DNA of 64,000 bases, taken from assembly GCA_018269075.1 (NCBI GenBank), contig JAFDVJ010000012.1:249200-313199 (forward strand), given 5' to 3'. The stretch is from Acidobacteriota bacterium. GTDB lineage: Bacteria > Acidobacteriota > Blastocatellia > Pyrinomonadales > Pyrinomonadaceae. The notes under the pieces are model-generated. The model was not told the origin of the DNA, searched no databases, and saw nothing but the letters and a program-made list of their open reading frames with translations. Positions 49,728-58,511 of the stretch are shown in pieces. The position numbers and the translations under genes are program-made. The stretch's first letter is position 1. Every line of letters starts with the position of its first letter.

Positions 49728-49805
49728 TCAGATAATCGATATTCAGGGTGCGGTGACGGATTTCGAGCGTTCCGTCGTGAGGATAATTCTCGATTTTCGC
49801 CCGTC

Positions 49806-50774
49806 TTATTCGGACGGACGAAAATCGGGCGGCATATCGGTGATCGTCGGCACCCGCCATTTCGAATCGAGTTCCGACAACAGCTGGTCGATGCCGGCGC
49901 TCGTCAGAAAACGGTTCTCGCGGTTGAGCTCGAGCCCGTTCCGGACCGGCGCGGCCGGCTCCTTTTCCCGGAGCAGCGACAGCCCGCGGGCGACGTCGGC
50001 GACGATCTCGCGGCCGATCTTCCAGGTATTTTTTTCGTAGGCCGTCAGCATCGCGTTGTCGCAGAGATTGTTGATCTGGCGCGGGATGCCTTCCGAACAT
50101 TGAAAGATCAGCTCGATCGCGTCCTGCGAAAAGACGTTGGGCTGGACGGAACCGGCGAGCAGCAGCCGCTCGGTGATGTAGTCGTCGACCTGCCGGACCG
50201 ATTCGAGCGCGCCGAGCCGGCAATGGAGCGTGATCCGCTGCTTGAGCTGGCGAAGATGCGTCTGGTTGAGCTTGTCGGTGAGCTCGGGCTGGCCGCTGAG
50301 GATGATCTGGAGATGCTTGGCGCTGTCGGATTCGAAGTTCATCAGCAGCCGGATCTCTTCGAGCAGGCGGTCCGACAGCTGGTGCGCCTCGTCGATGATC
50401 AGCACCGTCCGGAGACCGAGATTATGGCGGTTTTCGAGCATCTTGCCGAGCTTCATCAGCAGCCCGGACTTGTTCGTCCAGTCGCCGATCTTCAGCGTTT
50501 CGTCGAGCTGATGATAGAATTCGTCGACCGAGATGCAGGGATTGAAGATATAGACCGGCAGGACGGTCGATTCCATCTGCCGCAGAATCCATCTGAGCGC
50601 CGTCGTCTTGCCGGTGCCGACCTCGCCGATCAGCACGGTCAGCCCCTTGGCCATCTCGATCGAATAGTGAAGCCGGGCCAGCAGCTCTTTGTATTGAGAG
50701 TTAAACACGATATACCCGGGATCGGGCGTGATGTTGAACGGATAATCCCTCAAACCGTAAAATTCTTTATACAT
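49806..50774 (-). CDS. ExeA/GspA-like AAA ATPase of the exopolysaccharide operon
   Basis: 322 residues. MYKEFYGLRDYPFNITPDPG is the classic start of ExeA-like ATPases. Walker A GEVGTGKTT (50-58), Walker B TVLIIDEAHQLS, sensor ILSGQPEL and an arginine-finger-like region follow. This type is commonly encoded beside Wzz and BY-kinase genes in exosortase (XrtA/PEP-CTERM) polysaccharide loci; no exosortase is in the window. GGGGAG lies 7 bp before the ATG, and the gene starts 38 bp after the Wzz gene ends. Confidence 0.92.
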   Translation of the reverse strand: MYKEFYGLRDYPFNITPDPGYIVFNSQYKELLARLHYSIEMAKGLTVLIGEVGTGKTTALRWILRQMESTVLPVYIFNPCISVDEFYHQLDETLKIGDWTNKSGLLMKLGKMLENRHNLGLRTVLIIDEAHQLSDRLLEEIRLLMNFESDSAKHLQIILSGQPELTDKLNQTHLRQLKQRITLHCRLGALESVRQVDDYITERLLLAGSVQPNVFSQDAIELIFQCSEGIPRQINNLCDNAMLTAYEKNTWKIGREIVADVARGLSLLREKEPAAPVRNGLELNRENRFLTSAGIDQLLSELDSKWRVPTITDMPPDFRPSE

Positions 50775-50812
50775 TTGTTTTCTCCCCTAAACTCAATCCA
50801 TCTAAAAAATCA

Positions 50813-52468
50813 TCAGATCAATCGTTCGAAAATATGCAGTTTCTGGAACAGCGTGATGAGCAGCGGAACGCTGCCGATCGCGACGACGAACGCCGTCGCC
50901 CATTTGAGCCGGCCGATCCGCCGCTGCCGGACGAGCTCCGCGTCGGTCAGCATCGGCGGCACCAGAAAGATCGCCGTCAGCCCCGTGTAATGCTTCATAT
51001 CCTGGACGGTCTGGACCCGGAACAGCCGCGGCACTTCGAAACACGCCGCCAGAACCATTCCCAGACCGATCCCGAAACCGAGACCGCCGAGCGCCAGAAA
51101 GATCTTCCGCGCGGTGTTCGTCGATGAGGCCGGCAGATTCGCCCGGTCGACGATCTGGATGGTCTCGCCCTGCGAATCGGTTTCGCGCAGGATCTGGCCC
51201 TGCGAATTGTTGTATTTTTTCAGAAGCTCGTCGTAAACGCCCTTCGCCGATTCGTACCGTGCTGTGACGCTCTCGAGCGCGATTTTGATGTCCGGTATTT
51301 TATTGATTTTTTCCTCGACCGCGCTGATCCGGCCGGCGTTCTGCTGCATCTCCTGCTCGTTGAACTGGAGCTGCTGGTCGATCTGGCCGATCTGGCTCTG
51401 GATCCGCTGGTTTTCGAGATCGAGACTCTTTTTCTGGAGCTCGGCCTTGCGGCTGCTCGACTGGCTCGCGATCTGGACGCGCTTGTCGGTGCTCTTGCGA
51501 AGGTCTTCGAGCTCTTCGTTGACGCGCGCGATCTCATCGCGCTTGGCGACGACGTCCGGGTGTTTTTCCTTGAAGACCTTGAGCAGCTTGTCGAGCTGCG
51601 CGGTCAGCTCGGCCCGCTTGTTGACGAGCTGCGCGTAGGCCGGCGTGTCCTCGATCTGGCCCGCCTGCCGCGCCGCGTCCTGCGTTTCCTTGATGCCGTA
51701 ATCCTCGATCAGCCGCATCTGCCGGTTGTTCGACGCGATCTGGTCGTTGAGCCGGAGCTTTTCGGTGCTCAGCGTCTCCTTGTCCTTGGAAATGTTCTCC
51801 TCGCGCTTGCGGAGGCCGTCGAGCTGCGCGATCAGGCCCTGCGCCGATTCGGGCAGCGCTTCCGAATTCTCGAGCATAATCTTCATCCGCTGCTGCTCGA
51901 TCGTGTCGAGATTCTGCTTGGCCTGTTCGAGCTGTTTGTCGATAAACTCGCCGGTCGTTTCGGCGGTCCGCACCGATTCGTCGATCTGCTTGCTGACGTA
52001 GATGTCGGCGAGCGCGTTCGTCACCTGCCGCGCCGATTCCGGCGTCTGACCGGTGTACGAGATCCGAAAGCCGAGCAGTTTTTCCTTGTCGCTTTCGAGA
52101 TCGACGGTGATGTTCTTGCGCATCGTCTCGACCGCCGACTCGATCGACTGGCCGGCCGATCTTTCCCGCTGATAAAGACTGAATTTCGTGATCAGCTGTT
52201 CGAGATTCGAACGGCTCAGAATGTTTTGATTGAGCGTGTGGAGCCGCTGCGACATATCCTCGTCCGAAAGCGGCGCGACGATCTTTTCGGAGATCTTCGG
52301 CGCTTTGACGGCGAGCAGCGCCGTCGACTTGTAAGTGTTCGGCAGCCGGCTGACCAGACACCCGACGGTCAGTCCGAAAGCGAGCGCCGGCATAATGATA
52401 TACCACTTGCGTTTTTTGAGGACACGCAAAATCTCATCGAAAGATCGTTGTCTGAAACCGGGGTGCAT
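50813..52468 (-). CDS. Wzz/GumC-family polysaccharide chain-length determinant
   Basis: 551 residues. An N-terminal cytoplasmic stretch (SFDEILRVLKKRKWYIIMPA) leads into TM1, followed by a Wzz domain, a long periplasmic coiled coil (about 160-420; many Gln/Glu heptads), the pre-TM2 YDELLKKYNNSQG...VDRANLPASS region and TM2 (IFLALGGLGFGIGLGMVLAA). A third hydrophobic segment near the C-terminus (WATAFVVAIGSVPLLITLF) is extra. It lacks a fused kinase, supplied in trans by the CpsD-like protein. It is first in the operon. Confidence 0.92.
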   Translation of the reverse strand: MHPGFRQRSFDEILRVLKKRKWYIIMPALAFGLTVGCLVSRLPNTYKSTALLAVKAPKISEKIVAPLSDEDMSQRLHTLNQNILSRSNLEQLITKFSLYQRERSAGQSIESAVETMRKNITVDLESDKEKLLGFRISYTGQTPESARQVTNALADIYVSKQIDESVRTAETTGEFIDKQLEQAKQNLDTIEQQRMKIMLENSEALPESAQGLIAQLDGLRKREENISKDKETLSTEKLRLNDQIASNNRQMRLIEDYGIKETQDAARQAGQIEDTPAYAQLVNKRAELTAQLDKLLKVFKEKHPDVVAKRDEIARVNEELEDLRKSTDKRVQIASQSSSRKAELQKKSLDLENQRIQSQIGQIDQQLQFNEQEMQQNAGRISAVEEKINKIPDIKIALESVTARYESAKGVYDELLKKYNNSQGQILRETDSQGETIQIVDRANLPASSTNTARKIFLALGGLGFGIGLGMVLAACFEVPRLFRVQTVQDMKHYTGLTAIFLVPPMLTDAELVRQRRIGRLKWATAFVVAIGSVPLLITLFQKLHIFERLI

Positions 52469-52488
52469 AATTTATTCGATTAACTTAT

Positions 52489-52517
52489 GTTTTACAACAG
52501 GATCGTTTTTTTTTCAA
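52489..52517 (-). promoter_or_regulatory. Possible sigma-70 promoter of the exopolysaccharide operon
   Basis: Minus strand: TTGAAA (52517-52512), 17-bp spacer, TAAAAC (52494-52489), about 20 bp before the ATG at 52468. Moderate match (5/6 and 4/6). Confidence 0.4.
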
Positions 52518-52928
52518 TCTTTATTTTTCCACAGGCCGCCTTCGCGACGGCCGAACGCCCTCCGCGGCGACGCCGCCGCTCCGGATAAATCCGCCGTTCG
52601 CCTGCTCTTCCGTCAATTTATCCTCTAAATATAAAGTGACGTTTTTTTCCAAACGTATCGCAATTTTTTTTCCCGTTCCTTATTTTTTCCGAAACACGAA
52701 CGGGCGGTCTGATCTTGCAGGGTCAACCTTCAATTTGATTTAATGAAATATATTGCAGTAAATCGGGCCGGTTGACAACCGTGCTATTACCTATTTTTCT
52801 AGGCACTACTACTTATTTTTTTCGGCCGCGCCGGGCGCGCGTTTCGCCGGGAAAGAGCGGTTTCCGGGTGTCGGGATTCGAGCGGGCCGCGGGCCGTCCG
52901 AATCCTGCCGTCCGCCATCGAAAACATT
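52518..52928. other. Gene-free AT-rich gap
   Basis: Between the divergent Wzz and TMEM175-like genes. AT-rich with T runs and a TTGACA at 52772-52777 without a good -10. No repeats of the window's families were seen. Confidence 0.5.
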
Positions 52929-53513
52929 ATGAAAACGGGAAGACTCGAAGCCTTCAGCGACGGCGTGATCGCGATCCTGATCACGATTATGGTACTCGAA
53001 CTGAAAGTTCCGCACGGCACGGATCTCAAGGCGCTGCGCGAGCTCGCGCCGGTGTTTCTGACCTACATCCTGAGCTTTATCTATCTCGGCATCTACTGGA
53101 ACAACCATCACCATCTGCTGCAGGCCGCCGAACAGGTCAACGGAAAGATTCTCTGGGCGAACCTGCATCTTCTGTTCTGGCTCTCGCTCGTGCCGTTCGT
53201 CACCGGCTGGATGGGCGAAAATAATTTCGAGCCGCTGCCGACCGCCGTTTACGGCGTCGTCCTGCTCGCGGCGGCGCTCGCCTACTATCTTCTGCAGACG
53301 CTGATCGTCCGCGCGCAGGGCCCCGAGTCGCCGCTTCGCGAGGCTTTGGGCGTCGACTACAAGGGCAAGCTCTCGCCGTTTATCTACCTCGCCGCGATCG
53401 GCCTCGCGTTCGTCAATCACTGGCTTTCGACCGCGCTCTACGTGCTCGTCGCGCTGATCTGGCTGATCCCCGACCGGCGGATCGAATCGAAGATCGTCGC
53501 GTCCGGCGAATGA
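52929..53513 (+). CDS. TMEM175-like (DUF1211) potassium-channel-family protein
   Basis: 194 residues. The N-terminal RLEAFSDGVIAILITIMVLE contains the FSDG signature of DUF1211/TMEM175 proteins. Five or six membrane helices are apparent (VFLTYILSFIYLGIYWNNHHH, LHLLFWLSLVPFVTGWMG, VVLLAAALAYYLLQTLIV, LSTALYVLVALIWLIP). Bacterial members form K+-conducting channels. It stands alone. A REP-II element starts about 25 bp after the stop. Confidence 0.92.
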   Translation: MKTGRLEAFSDGVIAILITIMVLELKVPHGTDLKALRELAPVFLTYILSFIYLGIYWNNHHHLLQAAEQVNGKILWANLHLLFWLSLVPFVTGWMGENNFEPLPTAVYGVVLLAAALAYYLLQTLIVRAQGPESPLREALGVDYKGKLSPFIYLAAIGLAFVNHWLSTALYVLVALIWLIPDRRIESKIVASGE

Positions 53514-53537
53514 TTTCCCGCGCCGCCTGATACCTTT

Positions 53538-53667
53538 CGGAGCGCCGGCATCTTGCCGGCAAACGTCGCGCAAGCGGCGTAACGGCGTTTCATTTCCCTA
53601 ATCTTCGAGGAAATGAAACGCCGTTTGCGTTTTGCAAACGCATTGCCGGCCGCGATGCCGGCGTTCC
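53538..53667. mobile_element. REP-II palindromic element, copy c
   Basis: CGGAGCGCCGGCATC at the left and GATGCCGGCGTTCC at the right, with an inner palindrome around GGCGTTTCATTTCC. It lies between the convergent TMEM175-like and DUF1963-like genes. Confidence 0.8.
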
Positions 53668-53680
53668 TGTTTGCTTCGTT

Positions 53681-54379
53681 TCAGCTGCAGGCCCACGCGA
53701 AGGCGAGGCGGTCTTTGTGGGCGGGACACTGCGTGAGATGCGCGCAGCCGTAGTCGCCGTACATAAACGGGAGATGATCATCGGAATCAAGCTGGAAAAC
53801 GAGCCGCATCGCCGCGCCGCAGTCGGGACAGCTCGGATATTCGACGCCCTGCGACCACATCGGCCAGCCGGCCAGTTTGTCGCGGCTGTGCGGGCCGATT
53901 AAATCCAAAACCTCGTCGTCGAGCTCGACGCCCTGATCCATCGCCTCGTCTGGCGACGGATAATCGTCGAACCGCGTCCAGCCGACAATCCGCTTCGGCG
54001 GAAACGCGCTCTCGACCGGCGAGGTCTTGAACGGTTCGACGAGTTCCTCGGGCGCGACGAGCCGCGCGACGACGCTTTTCGCGAACGGGAAAAAGGCCTC
54101 GCAGTCGACCTCGCAGCACGGGTCTTCGCCGATGCAGTAAAAAAGCTGGACGAGCCCCGCGCCGAATTCGTCCCCCAATTCATCCGGCAGTTCGGCGAGA
54201 TCGAGCTGGAGAAAAAACTGCAGCGGCCGCCCGCAGTTCGGGCAGACCGGATGTTCTTCATCAGGCCGCAGAAACGGCGCGCCCGCGAATTTCGACGCGA
54301 CCGCCGAACCGTCGCCGTCCGCGACGACCGGCCGCCACGCGGGTTTTACAAAAGGTTTCAATTCGTTTGGGATTTCCAT
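53681..54379 (-). CDS. DUF1963/YwqG-like protein with two zinc-ribbon-like cysteine pairs
   Basis: 232 residues from the ATG at 54379; the in-frame extension upstream lies in a REP-II element. SKFAGAPFLRPDEEHPVCPN, then LQFFLQLDLAELPDELGDEF, are characteristic of YwqG-like proteins. CPNCG (about 45-49) and CPDCG (about 190) suggest zinc binding. No signal peptide. Function unknown. A REP-II copy lies on each side of the gene, so it could have been moved as a unit, but its composition does not stand out. Confidence 0.78.
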   Translation of the reverse strand: MEIPNELKPFVKPAWRPVVADGDGSAVASKFAGAPFLRPDEEHPVCPNCGRPLQFFLQLDLAELPDELGDEFGAGLVQLFYCIGEDPCCEVDCEAFFPFAKSVVARLVAPEELVEPFKTSPVESAFPPKRIVGWTRFDDYPSPDEAMDQGVELDDEVLDLIGPHSRDKLAGWPMWSQGVEYPSCPDCGAAMRLVFQLDSDDHLPFMYGDYGCAHLTQCPAHKDRLAFAWACS

Positions 54380-54389
54380 CTTCTTTTCA

Positions 54390-54520
54390 CGGAGCGCCGG
54401 CATCTTGCCGGCAAACGGCGCGCAAGCGGCGTAACGGCGTTTCATTTCCCTGAAGATCAGGGAAATGAAACGCCTTTTGCGTTTTTCAAACGCATTGCCG
54501 GCAGGATGCCGGCGTTCCGG
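54390..54520. mobile_element. REP-II palindromic element, copy d (131 bp)
   Basis: CGGAGCGCCGGCATCTTGCC and its near-complement at the ends, inner palindrome TTTCATTTCCCTGAAGATC. It ends 4 bp from the lpdA stop. Confidence 0.82.
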
Positions 54521-54524
54521 TCGC

Positions 54525-55934
54525 TTACATATGGATCGTCAGGTCGTGGACGCCTTCGGCGGCTTCCATCACCGATTCCGAGACGGTCGGGTGCGCGTGG
54601 ATCGTGCGGCCAAGCTCGTCGGCGGTCGTCTCCAATTGCATCGCGACGCAGGCTTCGGCCAATAATTCGGTCGCGTGCGGGCCGATGATGTGGACGCCCA
54701 GGACCTCGTCGTATTTCTTTTCGGCGACGATCTTGACGAAGCCGTCCGTCTCGCCGAGGATCCGCGCCTTGCCCGACGCCGAGAACGGGAATTTTCCGAC
54801 CTTGACGTCGTAGCCCGCTTCTCTGGCTTTCGCTTCGGTCAGACCGACCGAGGCGACTTCCGGGTCGCAGTAGGTGCAGTTCGGCACCAGCCGGTGATTG
54901 ATCGGCTCGACCTTTTTGCCGGCCAGTTTTTCGACGACCAGAATTCCCTCTTTCGACGCGAGATGCGCGAGCCACGCGGTGTCGATGACGTCGCCGATCG
55001 CGTAAACGCCCGGTTCGTCCGTCTCGCAGTATTCGTTGACCTTGACGGTGCCGCGCGGGTTGACGACGACCTTCGTGTTTTCGAGGCCGAGATTTTCAAG
55101 GTACGGCATCCGGCCGATCGCGACCAAAAGCATCTCGGCTTCGAGCACGACGTCCTTGCCCTTCGAGTCCTTGCCCGAGACCTTGACGCCCGTCTTCGAT
55201 TTTTCGAGCTTGTCCATCTTGACGCCGGTCAGGCATTTGATCTTGCGTTTCTTGAAGGCCCGTTCGAGCTCTTTCGAAACCTCGGCGTCCTCGAGCGGGA
55301 CGATCCGGTCGAGCAGCTCGACGACCGTCGTCTCGCAGCCGAAGCGCGAGTAAACGGAGGCGAATTCGACGCCGACCGCGCCCGAACCGAGCACGACCAT
55401 CGACTGCGGGACGTGATCGAGCTCCAAAATCTGGTCGGAATTGACGACCTGTTTGCCGTCCGTCTCGAAACCGGGGATCGGCCGGACGACCGAACCGGTC
55501 GCGATGATGATGTTTTTCGCCTCGACCGTTTCCTTTTTGCCGTCTTCGTAGGCGACCTCGATCTTGCCCTTGCCGACGATCTTGCCGAAGCCGTTAAAGA
55601 CCGTGACCTTGTTCTTTTTCATCAGGTAGCTGACGCCGGCCGAGTTTTTGGCGACGACGCCGGATTTGTATTCCTGAACCTTTGCGAAATCGTAGGACAG
55701 GCCCTCGACCTTGAGGCCGAACTGCTCGAAATGTCCGGCTTTTTCGTAAAGATGCGCGGCATTAAGCAGCGCCTTCGTCGGGATGCAGCCGCGCAGGCCG
55801 CAGGTGCCGCCCAGACGCGCGCCCTTTTCCTTTTCGATCAAAGCGACCTTCAGACCGACCTGCGCCCCGCGCACGGCGGCGACGTAACCGCCGGGCCCCG
55901 AACCGATAATTACCACGTCAAATTGTTCTGCCAA
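54525..55934 (-). CDS. lpdA: Dihydrolipoyl dehydrogenase (E3)
   Basis: 469 residues from a TTG start at 55934, with AGAGG 8-9 bp upstream. FAD motif DVVIIGSGPGGYVAAVRGAQ; redox disulfide C45-C50 in GGTCGLRGCIPTK (the common form is GGTCLNxGCIPSK); NAD motif VVLGSGAVGVEFASVYSRFG; YAIGDV; and the C-terminal His-Glu dyad in HAHPTVSE. It reoxidises dihydrolipoyl groups of 2-oxo acid dehydrogenases or glycine cleavage H-protein, and could serve the E2 protein encoded at 10841. The gene is monocistronic, with a REP-II element at its 3' end. Confidence 0.96.
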   Translation of the reverse strand: MAEQFDVVIIGSGPGGYVAAVRGAQVGLKVALIEKEKGARLGGTCGLRGCIPTKALLNAAHLYEKAGHFEQFGLKVEGLSYDFAKVQEYKSGVVAKNSAGVSYLMKKNKVTVFNGFGKIVGKGKIEVAYEDGKKETVEAKNIIIATGSVVRPIPGFETDGKQVVNSDQILELDHVPQSMVVLGSGAVGVEFASVYSRFGCETTVVELLDRIVPLEDAEVSKELERAFKKRKIKCLTGVKMDKLEKSKTGVKVSGKDSKGKDVVLEAEMLLVAIGRMPYLENLGLENTKVVVNPRGTVKVNEYCETDEPGVYAIGDVIDTAWLAHLASKEGILVVEKLAGKKVEPINHRLVPNCTYCDPEVASVGLTEAKAREAGYDVKVGKFPFSASGKARILGETDGFVKIVAEKKYDEVLGVHIIGPHATELLAEACVAMQLETTADELGRTIHAHPTVSESVMEAAEGVHDLTIHM

Positions 55935-56509
55935 TGTTTTAACCTCTTCTATTTAAAATATTATTAAATACCGAAACAATCATTATAGAAAGTTCCGCCG
56001 TTTTCAGCCAGTCGCGCAAAATAAAAACCGCCGCGCCGCAAACGGCGGACGGCAGTTCAATCGCGATCTTCGGTTTCCGTTTCAAAGCCCGAACGGCGAA
56101 CGGCGCGGCTTTCGATCCGCGAAAATCACGAAAGTTTTTTGGGTTGTCGATTATACTGAACGATTTAACAGGCCGCGGATGACGCGGATTCGGCGGATTT
56201 ACACGGATTTATCGATCTTAAAAGAATCCGCGTGCAATCCGCGTCATCCGCGTCATCCGCGGCCTATTATTTTTCGGCCTCAAACAATTATCATCTCAAC
56301 CTTTTTATTAACTTTATGCCCTTTCAGTGACTGCGGCCGCGGCCGTTCGACGCTTCCCGTTACCGATTCAGTTTCTCAAAGAGCATCGGCCGGCGGCAAT
56401 TGATCAAAGCCTTGCTTTCGACTTACTGCCAAAAAACAACCGCTCGCTGCCCTGACGACGGATCGGCCGGAGCCGGTTTTCTCATCGGAAAACGTCCCGG
56501 CCCCGCTTA
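55935..56509. repeat. Gene-free gap with GGATGACGC-type inverted repeat
   Basis: GGATGACGCGGATTCGGCGG faces CGCGTCATCCGCGTCATCC (about 56176-56263). The rest shows no gene; the frames are repeat translations. Confidence 0.75.
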
Positions 56510-58201
56510 TCACTGCCGGCACAGCTCGGCTTCGGGATTGCCGGCGCAGACGAGTTTTTTGAGCGCGTCGATCGTCGTCTGCTGCTCTTTGAGCCGTTCT
56601 TTGAGCTCGTCGTTCTCCTTCTGCAGATTGGCGGTGCGTTCTTCGAGCGCCTTGACGCCGGCCAGCGAGACGCCGGCGAGGTCCTGCACGGGGATCGACT
56701 TGTCGCTCGCGCCGAACTTGAAGGTTTCGTAAAAATCCTCGGCGACCGGCCCGATGTGGCGCGCTTGTTTGCCTTCGAGAATATAGTTCCACGTCGTCAC
56801 CGGCAGCGCGCGGATCCGGCCCAGAACGTCCTCGCCGCTGACGGCGCGGAAATTCTCCTTGATCGTCCGGCTCGACGAACAGCTCCACGTGCCCGAACCG
56901 GCCGCCAGATCGCAGCCCGTGTTGCCCGCGACGCCGGCGTCGGCGTTGGCCGCGACGCTCGTCCGCAGGCGAACGCCGCCCGACGCGCGGATCCGAAACT
57001 CGTAATCGGCCTGCGCGTTGACGAAATCAGTCCCGAAGGTCCCGCCGCCCGGCGCGCCGTCGCCCCAGACGAACGTTCCCTTGCGCGAATTGAGCGCGCC
57101 GCCCGTGCAGCCCGTCGCGTCGATGCCCGTGATGCAGTTGGTCGCCCGAAAGCCGAGCGAAACCGAATAATCGCCGGCGGCGTAGGTCCGGTAGCCGAGC
57201 GCGACCGCGCCCTGCCCGTTGGCAAAGTTCGTGTAGCCCAGCGCCGTGCAGGCGAAACCCGAGCAGACGTTGCTCGCGCCCGCCGAAAAGCCGGCCGTGC
57301 CCGAAACCGTGACGGCCGACCCGAAGCCGGCGCCGACGGTCGAGGTGACGTTGACCTGATCGCCGTAGGCGAACGCGCCGTAGCCGCTGGCCCGGACCTG
57401 ATTGCCGCCGGCGAAGGTGAAGTCGTTCATATTGATGTCGTCCCAGTCGGTCTGCCCGATCGGCACGCGGCCGAAACGAACCGCGCCGCGGCACGGAAAC
57501 CACATAAAGCGCGTGCCCGCGCCGGTCGCCGGGATCGACGACGCGCAGCCGCCGAGGTTGCCGACGTCGCGGACGAAGCCGGTCATCACGAAGCCGCCGT
57601 TATAAAAAAACTTGAACTCGCTCGAGCTGCTGATCGGGTTCGTAAAGCTCCCTTTCAGATTGACCAGCGTGTCGCCGCCGCTGACGGTCGCCGAGGTCTG
57701 CTGCACGGGCGGGTTGAGCCGGACGAGGTTCGACGGCAGCACCGCGTCGCTGATCGTCGTCGTCGTCGAGGCGTCGTTGAGCGCGGTGATGAGATTGTCG
57801 CCGGCCGTCGGCGGCACCGACAGCGCCCTGATCGCGTAGGGCGCGCTCGTCACGGCCTGGCGCGGCGTGAGCATCGTATAGGCCGCCTCGGCCGGTTTTT
57901 TGACGCGGATCTCGAGCCAGCGGTCGGCGCCCGGAAACGCGGCCGCGCCGAAATCGAGCTGGACGTCGAAGATGCCGGCCGTCACGTTGACGCCGGTCAC
58001 GGTCTGCGTCGCGCCGATCTGCGCGCCGGCGGCCGCCGCGTCGTAGAGCACGAACTGGAAGTCGTAAAGACCGTTGGCCCCGGACGAGCCGTCGGTCAGG
58101 CGTCCCTGATAATTGAAAACCGAAGTCTGCGCAAAGCCCGGCGCGACCGCAAACGCGAGCAGCGCGAGCAGAAAAAGCGTCTTGCTGGAAATTCCCTTCA
58201 T
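56510..58201 (-). CDS. Surface protein with YadA-like head repeats and peptidase S74 chaperone domain
   Basis: 563 residues from the ATG at 58201 (AGGAG 9 bp upstream, signal peptide LFLLALLAFAVAPGFAQ). The N-terminal ~110-residue module (FNYQGRLTDGSSGANGLYDF to PRQAVTSAPYAIRALS) is shared with the protein at 61606. The middle has YadA-like head repeats (GYGAFAYGDQVN, ALGYTNFANGQGAVALGYRT). The C-terminus is an S74 intramolecular chaperone (SSSRTIKENFRAV, with the Ser and Lys expected for self-cleavage) and a coiled coil (LQKENDELKERLKEQQ). It is probably a trimeric fibre or adhesin. Confidence 0.88.
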   Translation of the reverse strand: MKGISSKTLFLLALLAFAVAPGFAQTSVFNYQGRLTDGSSGANGLYDFQFVLYDAAAAGAQIGATQTVTGVNVTAGIFDVQLDFGAAAFPGADRWLEIRVKKPAEAAYTMLTPRQAVTSAPYAIRALSVPPTAGDNLITALNDASTTTTISDAVLPSNLVRLNPPVQQTSATVSGGDTLVNLKGSFTNPISSSSEFKFFYNGGFVMTGFVRDVGNLGGCASSIPATGAGTRFMWFPCRGAVRFGRVPIGQTDWDDINMNDFTFAGGNQVRASGYGAFAYGDQVNVTSTVGAGFGSAVTVSGTAGFSAGASNVCSGFACTALGYTNFANGQGAVALGYRTYAAGDYSVSLGFRATNCITGIDATGCTGGALNSRKGTFVWGDGAPGGGTFGTDFVNAQADYEFRIRASGGVRLRTSVAANADAGVAGNTGCDLAAGSGTWSCSSSRTIKENFRAVSGEDVLGRIRALPVTTWNYILEGKQARHIGPVAEDFYETFKFGASDKSIPVQDLAGVSLAGVKALEERTANLQKENDELKERLKEQQTTIDALKKLVCAGNPEAELCRQ

Positions 58202-58284
58202 AATTGATCTCCTTTGTTTATAAATTCGGGCCCGGATTGAATGATTCAAAACATTTTCAAGGTTCCGAATCCGACCGGGTAAGT

Positions 58285-58347
58285 TCGGTCTTGGGTCTTT
58301 GGTCTTCGAAACTAAATCAAAGGCCAAAGGTCAAAGACCAAAGATCG
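58285..58347. repeat. Inverted AAAGGTC heptamer arrays
   Basis: GGTCTTGGGTCTTTGGTCTTC, cut by the core GAAACTAAATC, then AAAGGCCAAAGGTCAAAGAC. The core resembles the GAAACTAAAGC at the GGATTTC loci. Confidence 0.88.
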
Positions 58348-58450
58348 TATATCAATTAGAATTTCGCACATCAGCCGGTCGAAAATCGTTGCCGGCAGGT
58401 CACGATTGCGGTAACTTACGGTGAAAAACGGTGAAGAGGCGGCGCGGGCC

Positions 58451-58485
58451 AAAAAAACGGGGCGGAAATCGATTTCCGCCCCGTT
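58451..58485 (-). terminator. Intrinsic terminator: 30-bp perfect palindrome plus T run
   Basis: A perfect palindrome with half-site AACGGGGCGGAAATC (58456-58485), followed on the minus strand by seven T (58457-58451). It terminates the lipoprotein gene at 58512. Confidence 0.88.
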
Positions 58486-58511
58486 CGGATAATGGATTGT
58501 CGTGCCGGCCG

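Noticed and set aside
52772..52797. TTGACA as a promoter of the TMEM175-like gene
   Set aside because: No -10 sequence lies at an acceptable spacing.
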